From contig NC_088298.1 of NCBI RefSeq assembly GCF_032854445.1, forward strand, positions 5,700,160 to 5,764,159: a stretch of 64,000 nucleotides of DNA, read 5' to 3'. This DNA is from Liolophura sinensis (lineage: Eukaryota; Mollusca; Polyplacophora; Chitonida; Chitonidae). The notes under the pieces were generated by a model. The model was not told where the DNA came from. It did not search any database and worked only from the letters and a program-made list of their open reading frames with translations. The translations under genes and the position numbers were made by a program. Below, one piece after another: positions 34,196-44,519 of the stretch; position 1 is the stretch's first letter; each line of letters begins with the position of its first letter.

Positions 34196-37100
34196 GTAGG
34201 TTGTTTTGTGTCAAATTTTATTTCTACGCGGCAAAACAGACATTCATATACCGGACATCAACCAAATATAGATGTCCCAGGTCATTAATTACAAGGCCAA
34301 TTCCCAAAACAATGTCCAACACAAACCATCAAAGAACTAAGAACGTAATCAAAGTCCGAAGTTAGCAGGGAATGCCCACCATAAATATCTGTGATATTAT
34401 AGCATGGCGCTGATCATCTATTAACTTTTCGTGTTATAACAATATATGTATTTCTAATGATTAATGGAACAGCCATTGTTTTAAAGCAGGTTTCCTCTCA
34501 AATTTGCTCTTCCCAGAGGCCCTCTATAATAATACATGCATGTTAAACAAGTACAAATGGCATATAGAAGTTTCCATTTTTTAGAAACATGAAAACAGTC
34601 AGTAATACATCACTGCATATATACATGTACATGTTGAATTCTTAAATAAACAGACATGTGTTCCAGTTTACTGGTTGAAATAATTTTGCAAATAACATGA
34701 CTTAAAAGCACTAGGAGTATTGTGTTGTTTTGATTAGGCATTGTAAACTGTTCCAATCATGACAGCCGACCACTGTGAAAGAGTTTTTATAATAGTTAGA
34801 GTTGTACTTATCGAAACGAAGGTTGTTGATGGTTGATTGAAGCATGAGTAACTTATTGTGTACTGTTCTGTTCTTAACGAGGTACATCGTTAACTGTTTA
34901 CATGTATCCTGAGCCAATCTGAATTGTGTTATTTCTTGTCTGGTGTCTATACTTGTCAAACTAAATGCTTTCCCAGCAAACATTTGTCCCAACATTGAAG
35001 GTTTATACATGGTGTGATTACAAAGGGTATAGTACTTGGATATAATATGAAAGACTCACAGTGTAGAGATTGAAACGTGTGTAGCAACAGCAGGGTGATA
35101 GCTGGCGGATGGTCACATGCCGTCAGTGATACACAGCCTCTTCAGTCTTGTCAATTTACCACAGTTAAATGCTTAAATTGTGCCAAATTATGAGTACACA
35201 AGTCACACAACCTGACCTATCTGCAGAACTGATGCTGAATTATGTGAGAACAAAAAAGAATGCAGTTACTTGTAATTTATTAGATGTCACTGCATGGAAA
35301 GTAAAAACAGCCCTGTGACGAAAGTGTGACAGTTGTTGGCAAATTGGTCTCATTTATCTGGTGAAAATCTGGCCGCTCGTTAATTGAGGAGATCAGTAGA
35401 TGTATGTTTCATTAATTTACATGTATCAGTTTGAAGTAATTGATTCTTTATGTGCCACAGCCTAGAAGCACAAATCAAACAAATAAATCTTTATTGGCCA
35501 GTGTCAGTATGAACTAGAGAAACATGTATGAATAAGCAACTAAATATCTAAGCTACAGTTCATGTATATTGGCTAAAAAGAGCAGACCAGGTGTCCCAAA
35601 ACATTAGGTGCCAGGTCTCACAAAATTTCAGAAAATTTTCAGAGAATTGCTTAAGTGTGCAGTGTTTTGTCAAAGTCCAACTTGGAGTGTTCGTCACTAT
35701 GACTTTGAGTGAAACATTTCAGCAGAATAGTATTAAAGAAAGAGAACTTAGGAATTTTCAAGAAACTGTGCCAAAGCTGTGGATGGTTGTGGGTTTTCCC
35801 CCTGGGCTCTGAATGGTTTCCTCCCAGCATAATGCTGACCACCATCAAATAAGTGAAATATTCTGGAGTATGGGCGTAAAACACCAATCGAAAAAATGAA
35901 TAAACAAATGAAACTGCGCCCAGTACCTGAAGTAATATTTTCTATCATTTATTTTTGGGGCAAAATTTTTGGTCATTTACAGTGTTTAAAGGAATACAGA
36001 ATCAACACTTATTGGCTGACAGTGGGGATAGGTTACCTGGGTTAAGCCTTGCAGGCTTGGTCACATTTGAATAAATGTACCATACCTGAAATTCAGCTTA
36101 GGCCAGGCATAGCCTGGGCTTGTCTATCTCTCACAGCATCCAATCAGAATCGACAAGGCATAGCCTAGACTTGTTTATCTTTCACAGCAGCCAATCAGAA
36201 TTGCATCCCTGCATCCCTTTCAGGTAAATTGTCCTGGTAACTACATGTACACATGATGTATGATGTACTGAAGAATTCTCCTATCCTGTTTGCAGACAAT
36301 CCGCCAGATGACTAAGCAGCACGGTGTTGCTGTGACAAGCGGACAGAATGAGTACTTTCCCTTGCCCCTGCCCTTGTGTTCTCTTGGCCAGGGGCTGCCA
36401 CAGTTCCCCAAGCCCACCCAAGGTCTTTTGCCCTATCTGCCTCCAGGAGGGTTCAAACCAACAGACACTCCGCTTCTCAAGTGTACCCACTGTACAGAGA
36501 TGTTTGCCACCCCTGTGCAGTTACAAAGTCATATGATTGGGCATTATGAAATGGCGCTAAGGTCGCTCCCTGCTAGTGCTTTCTCCGGAGATGGGAGGGG
36601 TGGGGACATGCCCACTGTCATAAAAACTGAAAAGGACGCCAATGGACATCCTGATCAGTTCATGAACAGAAAAGACATGGGCTGGAAAGATATGAACACT
36701 AATCCCGCTGCTGCCACCAAAAGTGGAGGGGGCCATCTTGGACAGCCTGTTTCCATGGAAACTGATGGCCAGCTACCCACAACCAGTGAGCAGAATGTAA
36801 ACACAACCCAGAAACCGCAAAAACCAAAAGCCGAGAAAAAGCATGAGTGTGCCACGTGCAATAAGCGCTTCACGAGGACTGATCATTTGAAGCGACACGT
36901 GATGAAGAGTCACCCAGAGGTCATAGCGGCTGGATCCTCGGGCATGGCAACTTGCACGCCTCAGCATCTTGGTCTTATACGAAACGACCCCACACAAATA
37001 CTTGCCAAGAAAAATGAGGGTCAACACCAGTGTTTCATTTGTGGAAAGCGTTTCAAACGCACAGATCATCTGAAACGCCACATGGCAAAGAGTCACGCTG

Positions 37101-37597
37101 ACCTGTTACCGACGGAGTCCAGTCGCTCACTGCTCATGAGGTTTGATATTCGTGCTATGTACGGCGACGCAGGTCCTCCACCCAAACCCGCCAAGCCAAG
37201 ACCTCCCCCCGTTGTGCCTGTCTACACAGAATCCGAGAAGCTGGAGAAACGCCATGTATGCATCACATGTGAGAAACGCTTTAAACGCCAGGACCATTTG
37301 AAGCGCCATATGACAATTCACTCTGAGGAAAAGCCTTACAACTGCGTCCTTTGCGGAAAAGGGTTTCGCCGTGAACATCATGTCCAGCGCCATGAGCGCA
37401 CGCACACTGGCGAAAAGCCCTACGAGTGCGTGACGTGCGGCAAAAAGTTTGCCAGAATAGACCACATGAAAAAACATAACAAGAGCCACCTGTTTGATGG
37501 CATTCGCAAGCCAGGCCAGAAGTTGAATCCCGCTCTGCCATCTCTGAATGTCCCTGTGTCGCAACCAATGTGTGAAGAAATACCAAATATATCCTGA
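32885..37597 (+). CDS. Six-finger C2H2 zinc-finger protein with His/Pro-rich repeat region (2 exons)
   Basis: Probable nuclear DNA-binding protein of 870 residues from exons 32885-34195 and 36296-37597, phase 0 junction ...DIQTISE|TIRQMTKQ.... Residues about 30-430 are His, Pro, Gln and Ser-rich with an 11-residue repeat of type QPRMPGHSSHD or RIPSPSQHGLP. Fingers lie at about 499-520, 620-643, 681-704, 757-779, 785-807 and 813-835. Fingers 2-4 share nearly the same recognition helix (RTDHLKRH or RQDHLKRH); fingers 4-6 are joined by TGEKP-like linkers. IKTE at about 546-549 fits a SUMO site. The ATG at 32885 has A at -3 and an in-frame TAG at 32870; an acceptor-like tgttgtag at 32849 suggests an upstream non-coding exon. 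I do not recognise the orthologue, so targets are unknown. Confidence 0.87.
34225..34345 (+). repeat. Dispersed repeat shared with 28600-28725
   Basis: Begins about 30 nt after the exon 1 donor. See the minus-strand relative for shared blocks. Confidence 0.7.
34346..36295 (+). other. Zinc-finger gene intron
   Basis: No gene inside. 35766-35900 is a family A SINE 3' half (+). A short duplicated block on SINE-free DNA (aggcatagcct..cttgt, about 36110-36190) is present twice. Ends with acceptor ctgtttgcag. Confidence 0.65.
36296..37597 (+). CDS. Zinc-finger gene exon 2 (six C2H2 fingers)
   Basis: 433 codons plus TGA at 37595-37597. Carries all six C-x2-C...H-x3/4/5-H fingers and ends VSQPMCEEIPNIS. 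The linker between fingers 3 and 4 is Pro-rich. Confidence 0.93.
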   Translation, partial: TIRQMTKQHGVAVTSGQNEYFPLPLPLCSLGQGLPQFPKPTQGLLPYLPPGGFKPTDTPLLKCTHCTEMFATPVQLQSHMIGHYEMALRSLPASAFSGDGRGGDMPTVIKTEKDANGHPDQFMNRKDMGWKDMNTNPAAATKSGGGHLGQPVSMETDGQLPTTSEQNVNTTQKPQKPKAEKKHECATCNKRFTRTDHLKRHVMKSHPEVIAAGSSGMATCTPQHLGLIRNDPTQILAKKNEGQHQCFICGKRFKRTDHLKRHMAKSHADLLPTESSRSLLMRFDIRAMYGDAGPPPKPAKPRPPPVVPVYTESEKLEKRHVCITCEKRFKRQDHLKRHMTIHSEEKPYNCVLCGKGFRREHHVQRHERTHTGEKPYECVTCGKKFARIDHMKKHNKSHLFDGIRKPGQKLNPALPSLNVPVSQPMCEEIPNIS

Positions 37598-38276
37598 CAG
37601 TTGTTTTCTTCAGAGTGATCAAATGTGCAAAAAAAAAAAAAAAAAAAAAAGGCTGACCGTCTTTTTTTTCAGACTGACATTTGATGATGCGACAGACCAG
37701 ATAGGATGTAGCCTTTTCATATCGGATACATGCAGGTGTAGAAACTCTGTATATTGCACGATGGGAATATGTGCTGGGGCGAAAAAAAACCCAAAGCCTG
37801 GTGACATTTATAGGCTGTATTCAGTAGTCAATGCGTGTTGGTAAAAACACCCAATTCAGCAAATATCTCTGACAGAGACTCGAAAGGCCAAAGTTTCTTT
37901 TCCAATATTTGCTTCGATGAAAAGCTGAGGGAAAAATGCATTAAATGGGCCAATATGAAAAGACAGAGAATATGTCAATTTTTATGTTGTATATTCACAC
38001 CAAATTGCGTATTGGCCCATCTTGTGTGAACTTGAGTGAACCGTTACACACTTTTTTTTTCTTACAGAGGCCATAGCAGTTTACACACTACAGATTCAGA
38101 CCGAACTTGAATTCAGCTTATTTTTCTGTGAAAGTAAGCAGGTGTGTTCATTGAATCGAGGAGAGAAACTGTTGGAACATTCACTGGGACCAGAATACAG
38201 GAGTGATGAGGTATTCACTGAATGGTGGATAGTCTCTGATTCACGTATTCATGGAACTAGAGGCTGAAGTGTCTAC

Positions 38277-39510
38277 AAATGATACATGGTGTAGTACTCA
38301 GTGAAACACAAGCAGGGAAGAAAACAGAAACAGGGAATGTTAAAGTATGACACTTGTCCTAACAAATGCATGGTGTAGTACTCAGTGATACACAAGCAGA
38401 GAAGAAAACAGAAACAGGGAATGTTAAAGTATGACACTTGTCCTAACAGATGCATGGTGTAGTACTCAGTGAAACACAAGCAGAGAAGAAAACAGATACA
38501 GGGAATGTTAAAGTATGGCACTTGTCCTAAACTGATACATGGTGTAGTTGTCAGTGAAACACAAGCAGAGCAGAAAACAGAAACAGGGAATGTTAAAGTA
38601 TGGCACTTGTCCTGAACTGATGCATGGTGTAGTACTCAGTGAAACACAAGCAGAGAAGAAAACAGAAACAGGGAATGTTAAAGTATGACACTTGTCCTAA
38701 CAGATGCATGGTGTAGTACTCAGTGAAACACAAGCAGAGAAGAAAACAGATACAGGGAATGTTAAAGTATGGCACTTGTCCTAAACTGATACATGGTGTA
38801 GTTGTCAGTGAAACACAAGCAGAGCAGAAAACAGAAACAGGGAATGTTAAAGTATGACACTTGTCCTAAACTGATGCATGGTGTAGTACTCAGTGAAACA
38901 CAAGCAGAGAAGAAAACAGAAACAGGGAATGTTAAAGTATGGCACTTGTCCTAAACAGATGCATGGTGTAGTTGTCAGTGAAACACAAGCAGAGAAGAAA
39001 ACAGAAACAGGGAATGTTAAAGTATGGCACTTGTCCTAAACAGATGCATGGTGTAGTACTCAGTGAAATACAAGCAGAGCAGAAAACAGAAACAGGGAAT
39101 GTTAAAGTATGGCACTTGCCCTAAACTGATGCATGGTGTAGTATTCAGTTAAACAAAAGCAGAGAAGAAAACAGAAACAGGGAATGTTAAAGTATGACAC
39201 TTGTCCCAACAGATGCATGCTGTAGTACTCAGTGAAACACAAGCAGAGAAGAAAACAGAAACAGGGAATGTTAAAGTATGACACTTGTCCCAACAGATGC
39301 ATGGTGTAGTACTCAGTGAAACACAAGCAGAGAAGAAAACAGAAACAGGGAATGTTAAAGTATGACACTTGTCCCAACAGATGCATGGTGTAGTACTCAG
39401 TGAAACACAAGCAGAGAAGAAAACAGAAACAGGGAATGTTAAAGTATGACACTTGTCCTAACAGATGCATGGTGTAGTACTCAGTGAAACACAAGCAGAA
39501 CAACAAAGAA
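38277..39510. repeat. 84-86-bp tandem array, about 14 copies
   Basis: The unit contains gtagtactcagtgaaacaca and gggaatgttaaagtatgaca. 84 nt is 28 codons, so a minus frame (SYFNIPCFCFLLCLCFTEYY) stays open for 156 codons; it looks membrane-like by chance. Decayed units flank it near 38200 and 39540-39690. Confidence 0.93.
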
Positions 39511-40267
39511 AAACAGAAACATGATACTGAAAAGTTGTGCTTGTCCCAAATGATACTTGTTGAAGTTATCATTGAAACAATATTTGGAGTGTTAACCGTG
39601 TTTTCTTAGAAGCAGAACGAACAGTGTGGAGAGCATGAATGATTTTCTATGATAGATTTGGATGATGTATTCACAGAAATGATACAGGGTGAGGTTAATG
39701 AGTATTACATGTAATTAGAGTCTGTTCCTGAAACTTGGATGTGTATATCCTACAGAAATGGTCAAAAAGTTCTCAGAAGTCGCAGAAAATGCTGCCAAGT
39801 TCATTTCTAACATATGCACATCCAGCCAGCCATCTAAATCTTGGACAGTTTCTTTGAGAGAAAGTATGTGTATGATTTTTGAGGGGATTAAGTCAACTTT
39901 TGGTTGGCCAGTTGTTGCCATGACAACATACCTATAATCTTCCCATAATGCTCTGAGTTTCACAGACAGATGTTTGTGCCAGAGTTTTTCAAAAGTTGCT
40001 TTTTTGGGGGATTACATCTGGAAAAGAAAGTGAAATTTTTCCTGGATTTATATCTACAGGAGTATGTTTGAGTTATGTGCTTTCTCTAGATCTGTTTTCA
40101 AGCAACGACCAGTCAGATCTTGATATGTCATGAAGTACTTCAGTGGAAGACTGTACATGTTGCCATGGTTACCACTCCATAATGGGTGTCGTGACCTATT
40201 GACTGGCACACCCAGCTTGAAAACAGAGATACTATGCTCTGACGACATTGTGGATTGTTTCCCATGC

Positions 40268-40452
40268 GTAAGGCACGGTGCTACACCTCAGCTGACCTAG
40301 GTCCCCCCTCCCTGTAAGGCATGACTACACCACAGCTGACCTAGCCCCCCCCCCCCTCCTCCCTGTAAGGTATGGCTACACCACAGCTGACCTAGGTCCC
40401 CCCTCCCTGTAAAGCATGGTTACACCACAGCTGGCCTAGGTCCCCACTCCCC
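40268..40452. repeat. About 53-bp tandem repeat, 3-4 copies
   Basis: The unit has acctcagctgacctaggtcc followed by a C-run and ctccctgtaa. One unit has a C13 run. Confidence 0.85.
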
Positions 40453-40805
40453 TCAATCAATGTAGGCAGTACCTTCACACGTGGACTTTCTTATTACGGC
40501 ATTTTACAAGCAGGACCAGTTGATTCCTTTGTCAGGGTAGGCTTGGTGGGAAGGGAAAGGTTTCCATACCTTTGACATACATATAGATTATATTTCATAC
40601 TTTATTTGTACACATACTCATAGGTTACGTTAAAATATAGACTAAAAAGACTTTAAAAATACTATACATGTATGTACCTGAAGGTCTCTTGAAGGAGGAG
40701 AAAACATGAAAAACGATGCAAACTTTATATCAAAAGCTGTAAAATGTTACTGATAAATATATTCATCAAGAATTTTTTTTTTTTTTTTTAGATTTTACTT
40801 TTAGG

Positions 40806-40811
40806 AATAAA
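40806..40811 (+). terminator. Candidate poly(A) signal AATAAA
   Basis: Within the region after the zinc-finger gene; supports a shorter alternative 3' end. Sequence match only. Confidence 0.3.
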
Positions 40812-41377
40812 GGACATTTGGAAGTAATTTCCGTACGGTTTTGATTTCAGACCTCTTTAGACAATGGAAGTGTGCATTACGTTCCCCTTAAATGAGTCTG
40901 ATACCTGGGTAATGATTTAGTTGAATGAAAACTGGCTGTTAGATATCCACACATACGGAGTTCAAATTGAATTAAGACAATATTTAATGAATATATGAAA
41001 AATATTAATATGATTACAATTCTGGTATCACAGAACAGGAAAATGAGACCGAACTTGAGCGTAGATTTTTTGACATTTTTTTGGACAATTTGACATTTAA
41101 AGTGTATTTGCGCATAAGTATATCCTATGCCTGTCATGCTAGATACCCACCAGACAAAAAATGTTTTTTTTTTAAATGTCCTTTTCTCCTAAAAGAAAAC
41201 ATTAAAAGAATCGTTTTAGACCATATTAACAAACAACTTTTCATAGCCTTTCATACAAAATGTGCGCAAATTTTTTGCTTGCCCTGTTTTAATGAATTAA
41301 AAGGGAAATTGTGTTTCAGAAGTTTTCAGAAGCGTCTATTATTAATCATGCATATGTACATGTAAATAGGAAGTCCC

Positions 41378-41515
41378 TGTCATGTTGGCTTCACACGCGG
41401 GGCTTCACACATGTGGCTTCACACGTGGGGCTTCACACATGTGGCTTCACATGCGGGGCTTCACACATGTGGCTTCACACGCGTAGCTTCATACACGTGG
41501 CTTCACACGCATGGC
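41378..41515. repeat. About 15-bp tandem repeat
   Basis: Around nine units of ggcttcacacatgtg and variants with cgtgg or cgcgg. Confidence 0.9.
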
Positions 41516-43319
41516 TTCAACCGATAAACAGCGATAAATTTGATGTATAACAACAGATTCAGAATCCAGGTATGGGTTTTGGGTTTTTTTTTTTTTTTTG
41601 TACTCAAGACTTGAATTTTGAACCACATTACAAGATATTATGTTAGCTGTCGTATTGACAAAAGATTTACTAGGTTAGCTCTGTAAGCGACATTTGTTTT
41701 TTCTATTAGTTTTTCATGTTAGCAAACTATGGAGAATGGAATTTTCATTCTTCCAATTCGAAATTTGATTGTTAAAATTTTGAATTTACTTTGCTCAATT
41801 TCAAAACTAAAATCACTTCAGTCTACATCTCTGGTACGCCCATGAAAATTACAGTCAAGGACACATAACTCTTTACAAGATCCAGCAGTATTTGTTTTTT
41901 TCAGGGTACGGTTTTCTTTCGTCCGACTTGTTATCCTGTATCGACATGTATAAACATATTTAACAATAATTATGTCTGAGAATTTCTGAGTATGGCACAA
42001 ATCAGTCAGTATATTTGTTTGATCATGACTGAGGCCTTTACTCTTGGATGTTGTGTTTTTTTAATCTTTTTTTCCTTCGCACCAGACTAGCCTGCAGGAC
42101 CACAACTAATTTAAAATGGTATGGAGTTTTGCGAGACTAAACACAGCTTTGTAACACCTGAAAATTTTACCTTAAGCCCAATGAATTTATGAAACATGTA
42201 CGAGAATGTGCAAAGTTATGTTCTGTCCAAGCGATACATTGCACTGGCAAGCTTCAACGTTTACCTAAAACAGTGCTTCCAGCTTTCTACTTTTCTTTAA
42301 GAACATTTGCAAAAACTGTGCAATAATAATAATTCCGTTAAAGATATCACGATAGGTTACACGTAAAAGTAATTTCTCTCTATACGCCTACCAATTTACA
42401 GCTTTAAGTTGTACCCTTTAAAGTGAAGAAAAATAACACAAGGAGAACCTTTGTCAAAGTGTCTCTCTTCCTTTTTTGTACTGTTATGTCTTGTAGAAAT
42501 GTAAAAAGACATCAGGTAAAATGCTTTTGAATGGAATTTCTGTTAAAGCGTAAACTGTAGCTTGCACTATAATTTGTTTGAAAGTACAAAAGTTTTGCTC
42601 TGTCATATTAAAACTTATTTTTGTGTCATTAAATGATGAAATAGAAGTTATGAAATCTGCCTTATTTAAGAAAAGCATGACTCATGCTTTTTGATAATGA
42701 ATTTGTGTACAGGTAATTTTCATGTCCTTTTACATGCAGGTGTGCAATACGACTGTGCCCGTGTAAAATGCGAATGATATTTTCTGCAGGGCTGGCTATT
42801 CAAGGCAGTGTTCCCTCTTTTTCCCTCGACATTGTATTTTGAGCATCAAATTTGCTCCAAAGAATTTAAAAATCGTAAAACATTTTGCCCAACAGGTCTC
42901 TTGTCAGAGATCTTATGAACAGTATAACACGTAATGTCACACACATTCTTTGGTCGTTTAATCTTTGTGGCGTGCATTTAAAGTGGATCTACTGTGGCAG
43001 AGTTTGATCGGACAGCAAGACTGGACTGGAGATTCGACACTGTTATTTGATTAATTTGGTCTTCCATTGTGCATATGTGCTGCACTTACCAAGAAGAGAA
43101 TATTTTATGGCTTAATCTTTGTATTGTGCGTCCCTGTAGAGATTTGTAAATGCAGATATTATATATATTGTCAAAACAACTGGACAAGACGAGCAGAGAT
43201 TGTCTGGCGAATGAACGTTTAGACATCGCAATCACATGCATGTACCAAGGAAATTTTCATCATCTTTATGATTTGAATGTATTGATCCTATAACACATAT
43301 GGTTCATTTTGTAATCATC

Positions 43320-43415
43320 ATGTGTTTGGTATTGGCCAATTAGAAGCCAGTTTACTTGATATCTAGTTTGATATTGGCCAATCAGAAGCCAGTTTACTTG
43401 ACATCTAGCTTATTG
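43320..43415. repeat. About 51-bp duplication
   Basis: Two units with attggccaat(t/c)agaagcc and agtttacttga. Confidence 0.85.
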
Positions 43416-44096
43416 CTGTTTTTGTAAAACAGTACTCTTGGCCAGTTAAATTTTGTATAGTGGGCGTCTTTCATGTCTTTGTATTATCCAATGGAAAGCT
43501 GGCTTATATGTGGGTTCAATACAGCACCTATGCTGACCAATGATACTTCTGTAAATACCGAAGATATAAAAGATCCAGTAACACAGTGGAATAATATTTG
43601 TACCAGGCTTTACAATTCACATCAGTGTTTTTATAGTGAGACAGTGACGATTTTATCACAAATGTGTGTGTAAAAAATGAACTGGTCTTATCAAGAAGAG
43701 TGTGAAATCATTGAAATAATTTTTTTTTTTATACTGTATCATTCAATTTGTGAATTCACCTGTGTAGATTTTCTATGGACAGTGCAATGCGGGATCTTCA
43801 AGAGGATAGCATTTCTTTTTTTTTTTTTTTGTGCACATATTTAGATACCCCTGATGTTTGACACTTTTTCAGTTTGTCAACAAAATGTACATGTATAGGA
43901 CCAGTTCACCTGTGTGTGCCATTTTCGATTTGATTTGATTTGTTTTGTGTGAATATCGTAAAACCGTTTTTTTTCTCCTTTTTGTAGAGTTAAGTTTGAT
44001 AGAAGTTTCTTTCTACTAGAATTTGTTTGCATGATCTGTATTTTCTTTGTACCATGTGCAAAACTTCTGGGCTAACTTTATGTCATGTTTTTAACA

Positions 44097-44102
44097 ATAA
44101 AT
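44097..44102 (+). terminator. Candidate poly(A) signal AATAAA for the zinc-finger gene
   Basis: Followed within 40 nt by T-rich and GT-containing DNA. It faces the minus-strand candidate at 44458-44463, giving a convergent gene end of about 360 bp. Confidence 0.45.
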
Positions 44103-44457
44103 CAAATAATTCTAAATTACTTGTTCGGCTTGCAGTTTGTTTCCATGTCTCCCATAAAATAAACACTTTAACCCTTTAAAAATTGCCACATTAGAATGTA
44201 GCTTCATTCCCAGTGGTTTACTCCAGTTTCCAACTATAAATGACAAGTTGTTGAGAGCGGCACCAAACAATATGGCATGCCCAAACTCAGTTGTGTGTCC
44301 CTAGACTAGGCTATAGTCTGACACCAAGGTACATGTACCAGACAGTGAGAGGTATTTCTTCACCCTAAACCCAACTGCTGTCATACCAGTGAAATACTCC
44401 AGACTACTGCATACAACACCAATGAAATGAATTGGTAAACGTGTTCAATACAAAACA

Positions 44458-44463
44458 TTTATT
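44458..44463 (-). terminator. Candidate poly(A) signal AATAAA for the ASB-like gene
   Basis: First AATAAA on the minus strand after the 107-bp array, about 4 kb beyond the stop codon. Usage is inferred. Confidence 0.4.
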
Positions 44464-44519
44464 TCAAATTTTGACCACTTCAGGGGCCTGGTGGTTAGAG
44501 CGTCCACCTCGAAATCACG

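Larger units (their letters stand above)
37598..44102 (+). other. Presumed long 3' UTR or downstream region of the zinc-finger gene
   Basis: No coding family is seen over 6.5 kb. Candidate AATAAA signals are at 40806-40811 and 44097-44102; the latter is followed by T- and GT-rich DNA. An A23-like run lies just past the stop at about 37629-37651. Contains the arrays listed separately. Confidence 0.5.

Noticed and set aside
36281-37622. Minus frames opposite the zinc-finger exon
   Set aside because: Shadows of conserved C2H2 coding sequence.
37629-37651. A-run after the zinc-finger stop as evidence of a processed retrocopy
   Set aside because: The gene has an intron with intact splice sites and no target duplication is seen, so a simple A-tract is more likely.
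39102-39572. 156-codon minus frame looking like a membrane protein
   Set aside because: The 28-codon period equals the 84-bp array unit; hydrophobicity comes from the repeat sequence, with no start context or domain.
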